Below are positions 55,589-64,000 of a stretch of DNA of 64,000 nucleotides, one piece after another. Location: contig NZ_AFWT01000004.1 in assembly GCF_000224065.1 (NCBI RefSeq), positions 124,001 through 188,000 of the forward strand. Direction: 5' to 3'. The stretch is from Thiorhodococcus drewsii AZ1. Lineage in GTDB: Bacteria; Pseudomonadota; Gammaproteobacteria; Chromatiales; Chromatiaceae. Below the pieces are notes generated by a model. The model saw only the letters and a list, made by a program, of their open reading frames with translations, had not been told where the DNA came from and ran no database searches. The translations under genes and the position numbers were made by a program. Every line of letters begins with the position of its first letter. Within the stretch, counting starts at the first letter, position 1.

Positions 55589-57393
55589 GTCGAACGACAT
55601 TCAGCATCGCTCCTGGCCGCGCGCCGCTAGGTCGATGGGGCCTCATGGTCGCCCTGTCGATGGTCGGGATCATGAGCGCGGCGAGTGCTGCTGACGACCT
55701 CTCGGGGACGAACAGCATCGACTGGACATTCATGGGGATGGGTCTATTCGGCGGTCTGGCCCTGTTCCTGTCCGGCATGGACCAGATGGCAACCGCGCTC
55801 ACGGCAGTCGCTGGCGAGCGCATGAAGGGCATCCTGGCCAAACTCACCACCAACCGCTTCATGGGGGCGCTGACCGGCGCCTTCGTGACCGCCATCATCA
55901 ACTCGTCATCGGTCACGACCGTGCTGGTGGTCGGCTTCATCAGCGCCGGACTCATGTCGCTCGCCCAATCGGTCGGCGTCATCATGGGTGCCAACATCGG
56001 CTCCACCGTCACCGCACAGCTCATCGCCTTTCGCATCGATCAGGCGGCGCTGCTGATGATCGGCATCGGTTTCGCCATGCCCTTCGCGAGCAAGCGCGAA
56101 TCGGCCCGGCACTACGGCAGCATGATCATGGGGCTGGGGCTCATCTTCTTCGGGATGACGGTCATGAGCGACGCCATGGCCCCACTGCGGACCTACCAGC
56201 CGTTTTTGGATTTCATGACGACGCTTGAACGGCCAGTGGTCGGCATTCTGGTCGCTGCCGTCTTCACCGGACTGATCCAGTCCTCGGCCGCCACCACCGG
56301 CATCGCGATCGTCATGGCCAGCCAAGGCTTCCTGACCCTGCCGGCGGGAATCGCGCTCGCCTTCGGGGCCAATATCGGCACCTGTGTCACCGCCATGCTG
56401 GCCTCCATCGGCAAGCCGCGCGAGGCCGTGCGGGCCGCGCTGGTACACGTCATCTTCAACGTCGCCGGGGTCATCATCTGGTTCGGGCTGATCGACCAGC
56501 TCGCGCTCTTCGTCCAGTGGATCTCGCCGGCGTACCCAGAGCTCTCGGGCAGCGCGCGACTGGCCGCCGAGGTCCCACGCCAGATCGCCAACGCACACAG
56601 CATCTTCAACCTGGCCAACACGGTGATCTTCATCGGCCTGACCGGACAGTTCGCGCGCCTGGCCGAATGGCTGATCCCGGACAAGCCGCTCGGCGAACAA
56701 ACCTTCATCGTCCAGGCCAAGTATCTCGACGAGGAACTGCTCACGACGCCGTCGCTCGCGCTCGATCGGGTGCGGCTCGAAATCCTGCACATGGGCGAAA
56801 GCGTTCAGACCATGATGAGACGCATCATGCCGGCCATCCTGAGCGAAGACCGCCAGGCATTGCGCGAGATCGAGCTGTTGGACAACGACGTCGACACGCT
56901 ACACGCACAGATCATCGCCTATCTGGGCCAAATCAGCCGCAGCACGCTGACCGAGCGACAAACCCATGAGCTGTTGCGCCTGCTGGACGCGGCCAACGAC
57001 CTGGAAAACATCGGCGACCTGATCGAAACCGACCTGGTGGACCGCGGACGCGAGCTGATCGACACCGACGTCTCGATCAGCGAACCAACCCGAGAGGTCC
57101 TGCTCGGACTGCACCGCACGGTCAGTCGCGCGCTGGCCGCCGCACTACAGGCGGTCGCGCAGAACAACGAGATCGCCGCACGCACCGTCACCTCGATGAA
57201 ACAGGAGATCACCCAGATCGCCGAATCGGCAGCCGCCCACGAGGCGCGCCGCCTGGTCGCCGAGGAGCCGAACCGCATCCCCGCCTACACGCTCGAAATC
57301 GACATTCTTGAAAAGCTCAAGCGCATCTTCTATTTCGCCAAGCGCATGGCCAAGACGGTCGACGGAGACGAGATGGGGAATGAAGCGGCTTGA
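55585..57393 (+). CDS. Na+/phosphate cotransporter (NptA-like) with PhoU-like tail
   Basis: A 602-residue inner-membrane protein. After a signal-like hydrophobic N-terminus it has the duplicated PNaS repeats, each with a QSSA-like motif: TAIINSSSVTTVLVVGF in the first and GLIQSSAATTGIAIVMA in the second, typical of type II Na+/Pi cotransporters. The C-terminal 220 residues form a PhoU-like helical domain (HMGESVQTMMRRIMP; LLRLLDAANDLENIGDLI), which usually senses phosphate status. The first 4 bases overlap the upstream stress-protein gene. Confidence 0.93.
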   Translation: MSRTTFSIAPGRAPLGRWGLMVALSMVGIMSAASAADDLSGTNSIDWTFMGMGLFGGLALFLSGMDQMATALTAVAGERMKGILAKLTTNRFMGALTGAFVTAIINSSSVTTVLVVGFISAGLMSLAQSVGVIMGANIGSTVTAQLIAFRIDQAALLMIGIGFAMPFASKRESARHYGSMIMGLGLIFFGMTVMSDAMAPLRTYQPFLDFMTTLERPVVGILVAAVFTGLIQSSAATTGIAIVMASQGFLTLPAGIALAFGANIGTCVTAMLASIGKPREAVRAALVHVIFNVAGVIIWFGLIDQLALFVQWISPAYPELSGSARLAAEVPRQIANAHSIFNLANTVIFIGLTGQFARLAEWLIPDKPLGEQTFIVQAKYLDEELLTTPSLALDRVRLEILHMGESVQTMMRRIMPAILSEDRQALREIELLDNDVDTLHAQIIAYLGQISRSTLTERQTHELLRLLDAANDLENIGDLIETDLVDRGRELIDTDVSISEPTREVLLGLHRTVSRALAAALQAVAQNNEIAARTVTSMKQEITQIAESAAAHEARRLVAEEPNRIPAYTLEIDILEKLKRIFYFAKRMAKTVDGDEMGNEAA

Positions 57394-57440
57394 GTCAGCC
57401 GCCAGACGCCAGGGCAGTCTGACCGCTGGCGAAACGTCGT
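57394..57440. repeat. Family B repeat, degenerate copy
   Basis: CAGCCGCCAGACGCCAG and, inverted, CTGACCGCTGGCG lie directly after the cotransporter stop, sharing the CAGCCGCCAG core. The copy is more divergent than those at 24936 and 40056. Confidence 0.45.
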
Positions 57441-57462
57441 GTCCTAGTGAACCTGTGCGCCC

Positions 57463-59241
57463 TCAACCATCCTGGAACTGGAGCGTGGCGAGTCGGGCGT
57501 AGAGCCCACCCTCGGCCATCAGTTCATCGTGCCGGCCGGAAGCGACGATGCGGCCCTGATCAAGGACCAGGATGCGGTTGGCATTGCGCACGGTGGCCAG
57601 ACGGTGGGCGATCACGATGCTGGTGCGTGCGTGCATGAGGCGCTCCAGCGCATCCTGGACCAGACGCTCGCTCTCGGCATCGAGGGCGCTGGTCGCCTCG
57701 TCGAGCAGCAGCAGGGCCGGATCGCGCAGGATGGTGCGGGCGATGGCGATACGCTGACGCTCGCCCCCGGACAGACGGACGCCGCGCTCGCCGAGATAGG
57801 TGTCGAATCCATCGGGCAGACGCTCGATGAAATCGAGCGCATGGGCGGCCTCGGCTGCACGCCGCACCGCATCGTCGCTCGCCTCCAGACCGTAGCGGAT
57901 GTTGTCCCAGGCATTGGCGCCGAAGATGACGGGATCCTGCGGCACCAGCGAGATGCGGCTGCGCAGATCGCTCGGATCCACCTGACGGATATCGACCCCG
58001 TCGAAGCGAATCGTGCCCTCGGCCGGATCGTAGAAACGCAGCAACAGCTGGATGAGCGTGCTCTTGCCGGCACCCGAGGGGCCGACCAGCGCCACGCGCT
58101 CGCCCGGAGCGATGCTCAAGGACAGGTCGTCCAGCGCCGCCGCCTCGGGACGTGCCGGATAGACGAAGCGCACCGATTCGAAGGCGATCTCGCCGCGCGA
58201 CGGCGTCGGTAGAGCGAGCGGCTCGGCCGGTGGCTCGATCGCCGGGCGTATCGCCAGCAGTTCCATCAGACGCTCGCTGGCACCGGCGCCGCGCAGCAGT
58301 TGACCGACCAGATCGCTGAGCGAACCCACCGCCCCGGCTACCACGATGGCATAGAAGAGAAAGGCGGAGAGTTCACCGCCGCTCAGTGTGCCGTCCAGCA
58401 CCCGGTGGCCACCGATCCAGAGCACCAGGCCAATGGCGCCGAAGGTGAGCAGCGTCGCGGTTCCGGACAGGATGGCGCTGTTGGCCGAGCGGTCCATGGC
58501 GACATCGAAGGCCGCCTCCACCTGCTCGGCGTAATGACGCCGGTCGACCGGCTCGTGACAGCAGGCCTGCACGGTACGGATGCCGTGGATAACCTCGTCG
58601 ACATAGGCCCCGACATCGGCGATGCGGTCCTGGCTGGTGCGTGACAGTCGACGCACCCGCCGCCCCAGGAACCAGGCCGGACCGATCACCAGCGGCAGAC
58701 CGATCAGCACCAACCCCGTCAGCGTGGGACTGGTCACGGCCAGCATGACGACACCGCCCACGACCAGCAGCGAGGTGCGCAGCGACATGGCGAGCGTCGA
58801 GCCCACCACGACCTGGAGCAGCGCCGTATCGCTGGTCAGACGCGAGATGACCTCTCCCGCACGGGTGGTCTCGAAGAAGCCGACGTCGAGCTCCAGCACC
58901 CGCTCGAAGACGGCCGTGCGGATATCGGCCACCACCCGCTCGCCGATCCAATTGAGCAGATAGCTGCGTACCATCATTGAGCCCGCAGTGAGCACGACGA
59001 CGCCGAGGAAGAGCGCCAGCGAGCTGTTCAGCGCCTCGGCCGAGCCTGTTCCCAAGCCCGAATCGACCACGACGCGGATCACCTGCCCGAAGGCCAGCAC
59101 GGACCCGGCGGCGAGCACGAGCGCCACCAGGGCCAGCACCATGCGTCTGGCATAGGGCCGGGTGAAGCGGATCAGATGTCTCAGCGCACCTAGATCACGG
59201 GTGCCTGGGCGGTTCATAGTGGCGGTCGCTTGATGGCGCAT
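57463..59241 (-). CDS. MsbA-like ABC exporter (fused membrane and ATPase domains)
   Basis: A 592-residue half-transporter. Six membrane helices occupy about residues 30-320, and the ATPase domain about 345-592 with Walker A GPSGAGKST, Q-loop LVPQDPVIFG, signature LSGGERQRIAIAR, Walker B LLLLDEATSALD and the switch histidine in IVIAHRLATV. It falls in the lipid A/multidrug exporter group (ABCB type). The substrate cannot be told. An ATG eight codons further in (MNRPG) is another possible start. It is convergent with the phosphate cotransporter gene. Confidence 0.93.
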   Translation of the reverse strand: MRHQATATMNRPGTRDLGALRHLIRFTRPYARRMVLALVALVLAAGSVLAFGQVIRVVVDSGLGTGSAEALNSSLALFLGVVVLTAGSMMVRSYLLNWIGERVVADIRTAVFERVLELDVGFFETTRAGEVISRLTSDTALLQVVVGSTLAMSLRTSLLVVGGVVMLAVTSPTLTGLVLIGLPLVIGPAWFLGRRVRRLSRTSQDRIADVGAYVDEVIHGIRTVQACCHEPVDRRHYAEQVEAAFDVAMDRSANSAILSGTATLLTFGAIGLVLWIGGHRVLDGTLSGGELSAFLFYAIVVAGAVGSLSDLVGQLLRGAGASERLMELLAIRPAIEPPAEPLALPTPSRGEIAFESVRFVYPARPEAAALDDLSLSIAPGERVALVGPSGAGKSTLIQLLLRFYDPAEGTIRFDGVDIRQVDPSDLRSRISLVPQDPVIFGANAWDNIRYGLEASDDAVRRAAEAAHALDFIERLPDGFDTYLGERGVRLSGGERQRIAIARTILRDPALLLLDEATSALDAESERLVQDALERLMHARTSIVIAHRLATVRNANRILVLDQGRIVASGRHDELMAEGGLYARLATLQFQDG

Positions 59242-59509
59242 GAACTTCTCTCGAACGGATACGATACGGACATCCCCGTCGACGACGAGGTGCGATACAG
59301 AGCCTCACACATAAGGGGAAAGACGATGAAATGCCAGGCGCCGAGGTACTAACGAGACCAGAATGCACGAAACCCCGTTGAAACCCGAGGGTTTGGGGTC
59401 ACATTTCTACATTTTGACACAAGGTCGGTCGAATCCCTGTCCCCTCTCGGCCCGACGCACAACAGCGATCGACGGCGGAATGCCAGACAGGCCCCCGTGC
59501 GGAGAAATC

Positions 59510-59938
59510 ATGAAGACAGTCTTGGAACTGCTCGACCAGAAAGGCAGTCGCCTCTGGTCGATCGCGCCCGACGCCAGCGTCTACGAGGCGCTCGCGCTCA
59601 TGGCCGAGCGCCGGATCGGCGCGGTGGTGGTGATCGACGACACCGGACCGATCGGCCTGCTCTCCGAACGGGATTACGCCCGAGACGCCGTGCACAACAC
59701 GCGTTCGCCCAAGGAGACCCTGGTGCGAGACATCATGACCCGTCATGTGGTCTGCGCGCCCCCAGAACTGACCCTCGACCAGGCAATGGCGGTCATGACC
59801 GAGCGCTGCGTGCGCCATCTGCCGGTGCTCGACGACGGTGTGATTCTGGGCATCATCTCGATCAGGGACATCGTCAAATCGCTCAATGAGGGCCGCCGTT
59901 TTGCTGTCGAGCGGCTGGAGCGCATCCTGGTGTCATAA
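59510..59938 (+). CDS. Tandem CBS-domain protein
   Basis: A 142-residue protein of two CBS domains (about 12-65 and 75-130; landmarks EALALMAERRIGAVVVID and DQAMAVMTERCVRHLPVLD), a fold that binds adenosyl ligands such as AMP, ATP or NAD. No catalytic domain is attached. GGAG lies 5 bases before the ATG; the frame is open about 50 codons upstream but that part lacks family similarity. A G/C-rich inverted repeat (AAACCC-GA-GGGTTT, 59381-59394) sits in its leader. Confidence 0.9.
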   Translation: MKTVLELLDQKGSRLWSIAPDASVYEALALMAERRIGAVVVIDDTGPIGLLSERDYARDAVHNTRSPKETLVRDIMTRHVVCAPPELTLDQAMAVMTERCVRHLPVLDDGVILGIISIRDIVKSLNEGRRFAVERLERILVS

Positions 59939-60016
59939 GTGGTCGAGCCCGATTGCGACCGCTCATGGCCGGCTCAGGAATCGTCATCGCCAACACCTGA
60001 TTCCCGATTTTCGTAA

Positions 60017-60080
60017 GTGCGAATACATTCGCACCTCCATCAAACGGCCCTGCTTCCGAAACCCACATATCGGGAAGCAG
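60017..60080. other. Two inverted repeats between convergent CBS and nudB genes
   Basis: GTGCGAAT-AC-ATTCGCAC (60017-60034) and CTGCTTCC...GGAAGCAG (60050-60057 with 60073-60080) are two perfect 8-bp inverted repeats in the 220 bp between convergent genes. They may serve transcript ends, although no T-runs follow. Confidence 0.35.
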
Positions 60081-60158
60081 TTGATGGCCCTTCACCCCCT
60101 GCGCGAGGTCGCGATCGTCCCGACCTCGCCGTCACCGGGCTTCATCCGAGAGCCGAGT

Positions 60159-60698
60159 TCATCGAAGCGCGCCGTCCAGTGCCAGAATGGCGTCTCGATT
60201 GGTCCAAGAGCCCGTGAGCCGCGACGCCTCACGCGCCGACAGCCAGCGGTACTCCTGATGTTCGCGCGAATTCAGGCGCACGCATCGACGTCCATCGAGG
60301 ACGAGGGCGAAGCAATACTCGCGGTTGAAGCAGATATTCGGGCCATAGCGCTTGCGCCAGGGACGGATGATGGGAAAGAGCGTGGAATGGCGCATGTCGA
60401 TGAGCGCGCCACCGGCGAGCAGCCCGGTCTCCTCCCGCAGCTCGCGCGCGGCGGCGTGTCTGGGCGTCTCGCCCGGCGACAGGCTGCCGGTCACCGACTG
60501 CCAGAATCCCGCCGGACGGGTCCGCCGCAGCAACAGATACTCGCCGCCTCGGGTACAGATGACGACCAGCACCGACTGAGGGCGCTTGAGCTCCAGCTTC
60601 TCCGCAATGCCCGTGCCCTCCAGACCGGCGTCCGACGCCGGCTTCGCGTCGGATTCCGCTCCGGGATCCGACGTCCCGCCGATCACGAAACGCCGCAT
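60159..60698 (-). CDS. nudB: Dihydroneopterin triphosphate pyrophosphatase (Nudix)
   Basis: NudB removes pyrophosphate from dihydroneopterin triphosphate in folate synthesis. The protein is about 179 residues with a complete Nudix box (G-x5-E from GSLSPGE, then RELREETGL). An N-terminal extension of about 40 residues precedes the core (PQSVLVVICTR). Position directly after aspS on the same strand is typical for gammaproteobacterial nudB. I use ATG 60698; a TTG at 60710 overlaps the aspS stop and is also possible. Confidence 0.88.
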   Translation of the reverse strand: MRRFVIGGTSDPGAESDAKPASDAGLEGTGIAEKLELKRPQSVLVVICTRGGEYLLLRRTRPAGFWQSVTGSLSPGETPRHAAARELREETGLLAGGALIDMRHSTLFPIIRPWRKRYGPNICFNREYCFALVLDGRRCVRLNSREHQEYRWLSAREASRLTGSWTNRDAILALDGALR

Positions 60699-60706
60699 TC
60701 CAGAGT

Positions 60707-62485
60707 TCAAGCCTTGGCTCTGAGGCGTAGCGCGAGTTCCTTGAGCTGTGACTCGTCCACCGCCGAGGGCGCGTCGGTCAGGAGACAGGCCGCAGTCTGG
60801 GTCTTGGGGAAGGCCATGACGTCACGAATGGAGCTGGCACCGGTCATGAGCATCACCAGTCGGTCCAGACCGAATGCGATACCGCCGTGAGGCGGGCAGC
60901 CGAACTTGAGCGCCCGCAGCAGGAAGCCGAAACGGTCCTCGGCCTGCTCGTCGCTGATGTTGAGCAGCTTGAAGACACGGCGCTGGACGCTATCGCGATG
61001 GATACGGATGGAGCCGCCACCAACCTCGGTGCCATTAAGGACCATGTCGTAGGCGCGCGACAGACAGGCACCCGGATCCTGTTCGAGGGTATCGAGCTGC
61101 TCCTCCTTCGGTGCGGTGAAGGGGTGATGCAAGGCCGCCCAGCGGTTGTTGTTGGCGTCATGCTCGAACATGGGGAAGTCGACGACCCACAGCGGTCGCC
61201 ACGCGTCCTCCATCAGACCGCGATCCTGGCCGAGCTTGACGCGCAGGGCGCCGATCGACTCGTTGACCACCTTGGCCTTGTCGGCACCGAAGAAGACGAG
61301 GTCGCCATCCTCTGCCCCCGTGCGCTCCATGATGCCCTGGACGGCCTCGTCCGGCAGGAACTTGAGGATGGGAGACTGCAGACCTTCGCGACCCTTGGCG
61401 GTCCACTCGTTGACCTTGATGTAGGCCAGACCCTTGGCGCCGTAGACACCCACGAATTGGGTATAGCCGTCGATCTCCTTGCGGGTCAGCTCGCCACCCT
61501 TGGGCAGACGCAACGCGACCACACGACCCTCGGGATCCTTGGCCGGACCGGAGAAGACCTTGAAGTCGACGCCGTCCAGCAGGTCGGCGACGTCGATCAG
61601 CTCCAGCGGCACGCGTAGATCGGGCCGGTCCGAACCGAAGCGCTTCATGGACTCGGCATAGGTCAGGCGCGGGAAGGGATCGGGCAGTTCGACGCCGTTC
61701 ACCTCGCGGAAGAGGGTACGGATCATCCCCTCCATCATCCCCATCAGCTCGTCCTCGGTCATGAAGGAGACCTCGATGTCGAGCTGGGTGAACTCGGGCT
61801 GACGATCGGCGCGCAGGTCCTCGTCGCGGAAACAGCGCGCGACCTGGTAGTAGCGGTCCAGGCCAGACATCATCAGCAACTGTTTGAACAGCTGCGGCGA
61901 CTGGGGCAGCGCGAAGAACTCGCCCGGATGGGTGCGGCTGGGCACCAGATAGTCGCGCGCGCCCTCGGGGGTGGACTTGGTGAGGATGGGCGTCTCGATG
62001 TCCAAGAAGCCATTGGTATCGAGGAAATTGCGCATCACCTGGGTGACGCGGCTACGGGTGCGCAGACGGGCCTGCATCTCGGGGCGACGCAGGTCGAGAT
62101 AACGATAGCGCAGACGGAGCTCTTCCGAGGCGTCGGCCGTGTGCGCGTCGAGCTGGATCGGCGGGGTCTCGGAGGCATTCAGGATCTCCAGATCCAGACC
62201 CAAAATCTCAATCTCGCCGGTCGGCAGGTCCGGATTGACGGTCCCCTTAGGGCGAGGACGCACCCGACCGGTGATCCTGAGCACGAATTCGCTGCGGACC
62301 TGCTCGGCGCGCGAGAAGATTTCGGCGCGATCCGGGTCGAAGACCACCTGGACCAGCCCCTCACGGTCACGCAGATCGATGAAGATGACGCCGCCATGGT
62401 CGCGCCGACGTTGAACCCAGCCGCAGAGCACGACCTCCTGGCCATCATGACTGCTGTTCAAGTCTCCACAATAATGCGTGCGCAT
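60707..62485 (-). CDS. aspS: Aspartyl-tRNA synthetase
   Basis: AspRS charges tRNA-Asp. The 592-residue class II enzyme starts [16 protein letters not shown] and has the anticodon-binding OB fold (about 1-110), the catalytic core with motif 2 ([23 protein letters not shown] region), the bacterial GAD insertion, and motif 3 [12 protein letters not shown] longer in-frame start exists at 62653 but its residues are not family-like. Whether it is discriminating or misacylates tRNA-Asn cannot be read by eye. nudB overlaps or closely follows its stop. Confidence 0.96.
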   Translation of the reverse strand: MRTHYCGDLNSSHDGQEVVLCGWVQRRRDHGGVIFIDLRDREGLVQVVFDPDRAEIFSRAEQVRSEFVLRITGRVRPRPKGTVNPDLPTGEIEILGLDLEILNASETPPIQLDAHTADASEELRLRYRYLDLRRPEMQARLRTRSRVTQVMRNFLDTNGFLDIETPILTKSTPEGARDYLVPSRTHPGEFFALPQSPQLFKQLLMMSGLDRYYQVARCFRDEDLRADRQPEFTQLDIEVSFMTEDELMGMMEGMIRTLFREVNGVELPDPFPRLTYAESMKRFGSDRPDLRVPLELIDVADLLDGVDFKVFSGPAKDPEGRVVALRLPKGGELTRKEIDGYTQFVGVYGAKGLAYIKVNEWTAKGREGLQSPILKFLPDEAVQGIMERTGAEDGDLVFFGADKAKVVNESIGALRVKLGQDRGLMEDAWRPLWVVDFPMFEHDANNNRWAALHHPFTAPKEEQLDTLEQDPGACLSRAYDMVLNGTEVGGGSIRIHRDSVQRRVFKLLNISDEQAEDRFGFLLRALKFGCPPHGGIAFGLDRLVMLMTGASSIRDVMAFPKTQTAACLLTDAPSAVDESQLKELALRLRAKA

Positions 62486-62720
62486 CGGTCTATCGCCCCA
62501 TCGGTTAACGGTGTACGGCCCGGCTCGGAAACGGCCTGGGACCATCATAAAAAAGCAGGGAAGAGTACTGTTCGTACATGGTTGGCGCAAGTACGAAGCG
62601 ACGCGCGTCGGCCTGGACGACTCGAAATGCGATCCAGGATCCCCGTCGGACATCTGGACAGGGCATTTTAGATCGACGCGTTGCGCAGCCGGGGCTCGAT
62701 GCCCCCGGATTCCGCGATCA

Positions 62721-62762
62721 CCCCGTCCGGGCCACTGGACCTACCATCAGGCCCGGACGGGG
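62721..62762 (-). terminator. Long GC-rich hairpin between the FmdB-like gene and aspS
   Basis: CCCCGTCCGGGCC (62721-62733) and GGCCCGGACGGGG (62750-62762) form a perfect 13-bp stem with a 16-base loop. It starts 22 bp after the stop of the minus-strand FmdB-like gene and precedes aspS by about 235 bp. No T-run follows; it may partially terminate or attenuate transcription into aspS. Confidence 0.5.
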
Positions 62763-62784
62763 CCTTGCGAGAACAGGGAGACCC

Positions 62785-63066
62785 TCAGGCCGCATCCTTT
62801 TTGGAGGATTTGGTGGACGAGGAGCTTTCCGGCTTGGAGGCCGGCGATTTCTCCCCGCCATCATGCAGGTTCTTCTTGGTTCCGCCCTTCTTGAAGTCGG
62901 TCTCGTACCAGCCGCCGCCCTTGAGACGGAACCCGGCGGCCGAGATGAGCTTCTTCAGGGCGGGCTGACCGCAGGCGGGACAGTCGGTCAGCGGTGGATC
63001 GCTGATCTTCTGCATCTTCTCCAGCTCATGACCACAGCTCTCGCAGCGATACTCGTAGAACGGCAT
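62785..63066 (-). CDS. FmdB-family zinc-ribbon protein
   Basis: A 93-residue protein beginning MPFYEYRCESCGHELEKMQ with CxxC (Cys8, Cys11) and a second CxxC (CPACGQPALKK), the canonical FmdB-type putative regulatory zinc ribbon. The C-terminal third is a low-complexity Ser/Lys-rich tail. This family commonly sits upstream of aspS, as here. The function is unknown. Confidence 0.9.
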   Translation of the reverse strand: MPFYEYRCESCGHELEKMQKISDPPLTDCPACGQPALKKLISAAGFRLKGGGWYETDFKKGGTKKNLHDGGEKSPASKPESSSSTKSSKKDAA

Positions 63067-63242
63067 CTCTCATTCCTCAATCAAACATCAGTGGACCAAG
63101 ACGCGAAACCAATCGGGTTTCGCGCATCGAAAACCAAGCCTCTCGGCCGTTGGCCGACAGAGGTCGAAACGGTTGCAGCCGACGGCGAGATCCGCCTTAA
63201 TGGATACATGCTTTCTGACGCCATCGATCAACTCTGACCCTT

Positions 63243-64000
63243 ATGCACCAAACCGACGCGCCCTCATTGCTCATTACCGGCTGCTCCAGCGGAATCGGCT
63301 ATCAGTGCGCCAAGGGCATGGCCGCACGTGGCTGGACGGTCATCGCTTCGGCGCGCCGCCCCGAGGACGTCGCCCGACTCGCCTCCGAAGGCTTGAACGC
63401 CGTCCAGTTGGACCTGGACGATCCCGAGAGTATCCGTCGAGGGCTCGATGAGGCATTGTCGCTCACCGGCGGCCATCTGGACGCGCTCTTCAACAACGGC
63501 GCCTACGGACAACCCGGCGCGGTCGAGGACCTGAGCCGCGACACCTTGCGCGCACAACTGGAAACGAACCTGCTCGGATGGCACGATCTGACCTGCCGGG
63601 TCGTCCCCATCATGCGTCGCCAGGGGCATGGGCGAATCGTTCATAACAGCTCGGTGCTGGGACTGACCGCACTGCCCTTTCGCGGGGCCTATGTGGCCAG
63701 CAAGTTCGCCCTGGAAGGTCTGACCGACACCCTGCGCCTTGAGCTGCGCGGAACCGGGATTCAGGTCTCGCTGATCGAACCGGGCCCCATCCTGAGCCGC
63801 TTCCGCGAAAACGCACACCGCGCCTTCAGAGACCGAATCGACATCGAGCACAGCCCGCATCGCGAGGCCTACCGTCTGGCCGAGGCGCGCTTGACCAAAC
63901 AGGGAGCCGCGCAGCCCTTCACCCTGCCACCCGAGGCGGTACTGAAAAGGCTTGTCCACGCGCTGGAGAACCCGAGACCGAAGGCGCGTTATTATGTCAC
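63243..64000 (+). CDS. Short-chain dehydrogenase/reductase (3' end outside window)
   Basis: The reading frame starts at ATG 63243 and is still open at the window end, giving 252 residues so far. It has the classical SDR cofactor motif TGCSSGIG near the N-terminus, NNGA (as NNGAYG), a serine in HNSSVLG and the catalytic YVASK (Tyr150, Lys154), with a PG motif in EPGPI. The basic pair ARRP after the second strand suggests NADP preference. The substrate is unknown. It is divergent from the FmdB-aspS-nudB group. Confidence 0.9.
   Translation, partial: MHQTDAPSLLITGCSSGIGYQCAKGMAARGWTVIASARRPEDVARLASEGLNAVQLDLDDPESIRRGLDEALSLTGGHLDALFNNGAYGQPGAVEDLSRDTLRAQLETNLLGWHDLTCRVVPIMRRQGHGRIVHNSSVLGLTALPFRGAYVASKFALEGLTDTLRLELRGTGIQVSLIEPGPILSRFRENAHRAFRDRIDIEHSPHREAYRLAEARLTKQGAAQPFTLPPEAVLKRLVHALENPRPKARYYV

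Noticed and set aside
59326-59352. Eight-codon frame behind a purine-rich GGGGAAAG upstream of the CBS gene
   Set aside because: Too short to support as a leader peptide without conservation data.
1-64000. Search by eye for CRISPR arrays, tRNA or rRNA genes, transposases and prophage genes
   Set aside because: None was recognisable; a covariance-model scan would be needed to exclude small RNAs or riboswitches.

Overview
The window is high-GC gammaproteobacterial chromosome with dense coding on both strands. A purple sulfur bacterium of the Chromatiaceae (Allochromatium/Thiocystis-like) fits best. The strongest clue is a minus-strand rhodanese-tusA-dsrE2 cluster, which in that family delivers sulfur to the Dsr oxidation pathway, here divergent from a siroheme synthase (cysG). 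An oxygen-responsive anaerobic ribonucleotide reductase locus and a complete fructose PTS also fit a facultatively anaerobic phototroph or chemotroph. I saw no rRNA, tRNA, CRISPR array, IS transposase or prophage. The genus is an inference from gene content only.

Layout. 1-3.6 kb: class III ribonucleotide reductase in which the glycyl-radical segment is a separate 62-residue protein, followed by activase nrdG, behind a perfect FNR-type box and two NrdR-like boxes. 3.9-6.3 kb: cell-wall genes (RlpA-like protein, L,D-transpeptidase). 6.4-11.2 kb: the conserved prkA-yeaH-spoVR stress operon. 11.7-18.1 kb: metabolic genes (ilvA, a zinc-ribbon protein, glcB, an acetolactate synthase-like enzyme). 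18.4-21.2 kb: sulfur-trafficking genes and cysG. 21.2-23.7 kb: a PAS-GGDEF-EAL c-di-GMP protein.

24.3-33.2 kb is the most unusual block: a Ter stress cluster with three TerD-family genes, an AIM24-like gene, TerA and TerB, interleaved with three enzymes of the Ter-associated 'nucleoside-like metabolite' pathway (PRTase-TRSP, HAD phosphatase, C-C bond lyase) and ending in an OmpR-type response regulator. The expected partner enzymes (ATP-grasp, PELOTA and StiP-type proteins) are absent here, and terC lies 14 kb away beside a Mesh1-like alarmone hydrolase and a CHAD protein.

33.3-46.2 kb: a RIO kinase; a hybrid histidine kinase whose gene overlaps that of a sugar-type periplasmic binding protein (TorT/TorS-like logic); a divergent OprB porin; and a fructose PTS operon (EIIA-HPr-EI fusion, fruK, fruA). 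These suggest a fructose sensing and uptake module. 46.3-64 kb: terC, HD hydrolase, CHAD, transaldolase, rsmA, lon, an O-antigen-ligase-like protein, a universal stress protein overlapping a Na/Pi cotransporter, an ABC exporter, a CBS protein, nudB-aspS, an FmdB-type zinc ribbon, and a short-chain dehydrogenase cut by the window end.

Two families of palindromic intergenic repeats recur. One is a 158-180 bp element with terminal inverted repeats, found inside the ter and fru operons, with a related core pair after nrdG. The other is built on CCAGCCGCCAGC and forms long hairpins between genes.
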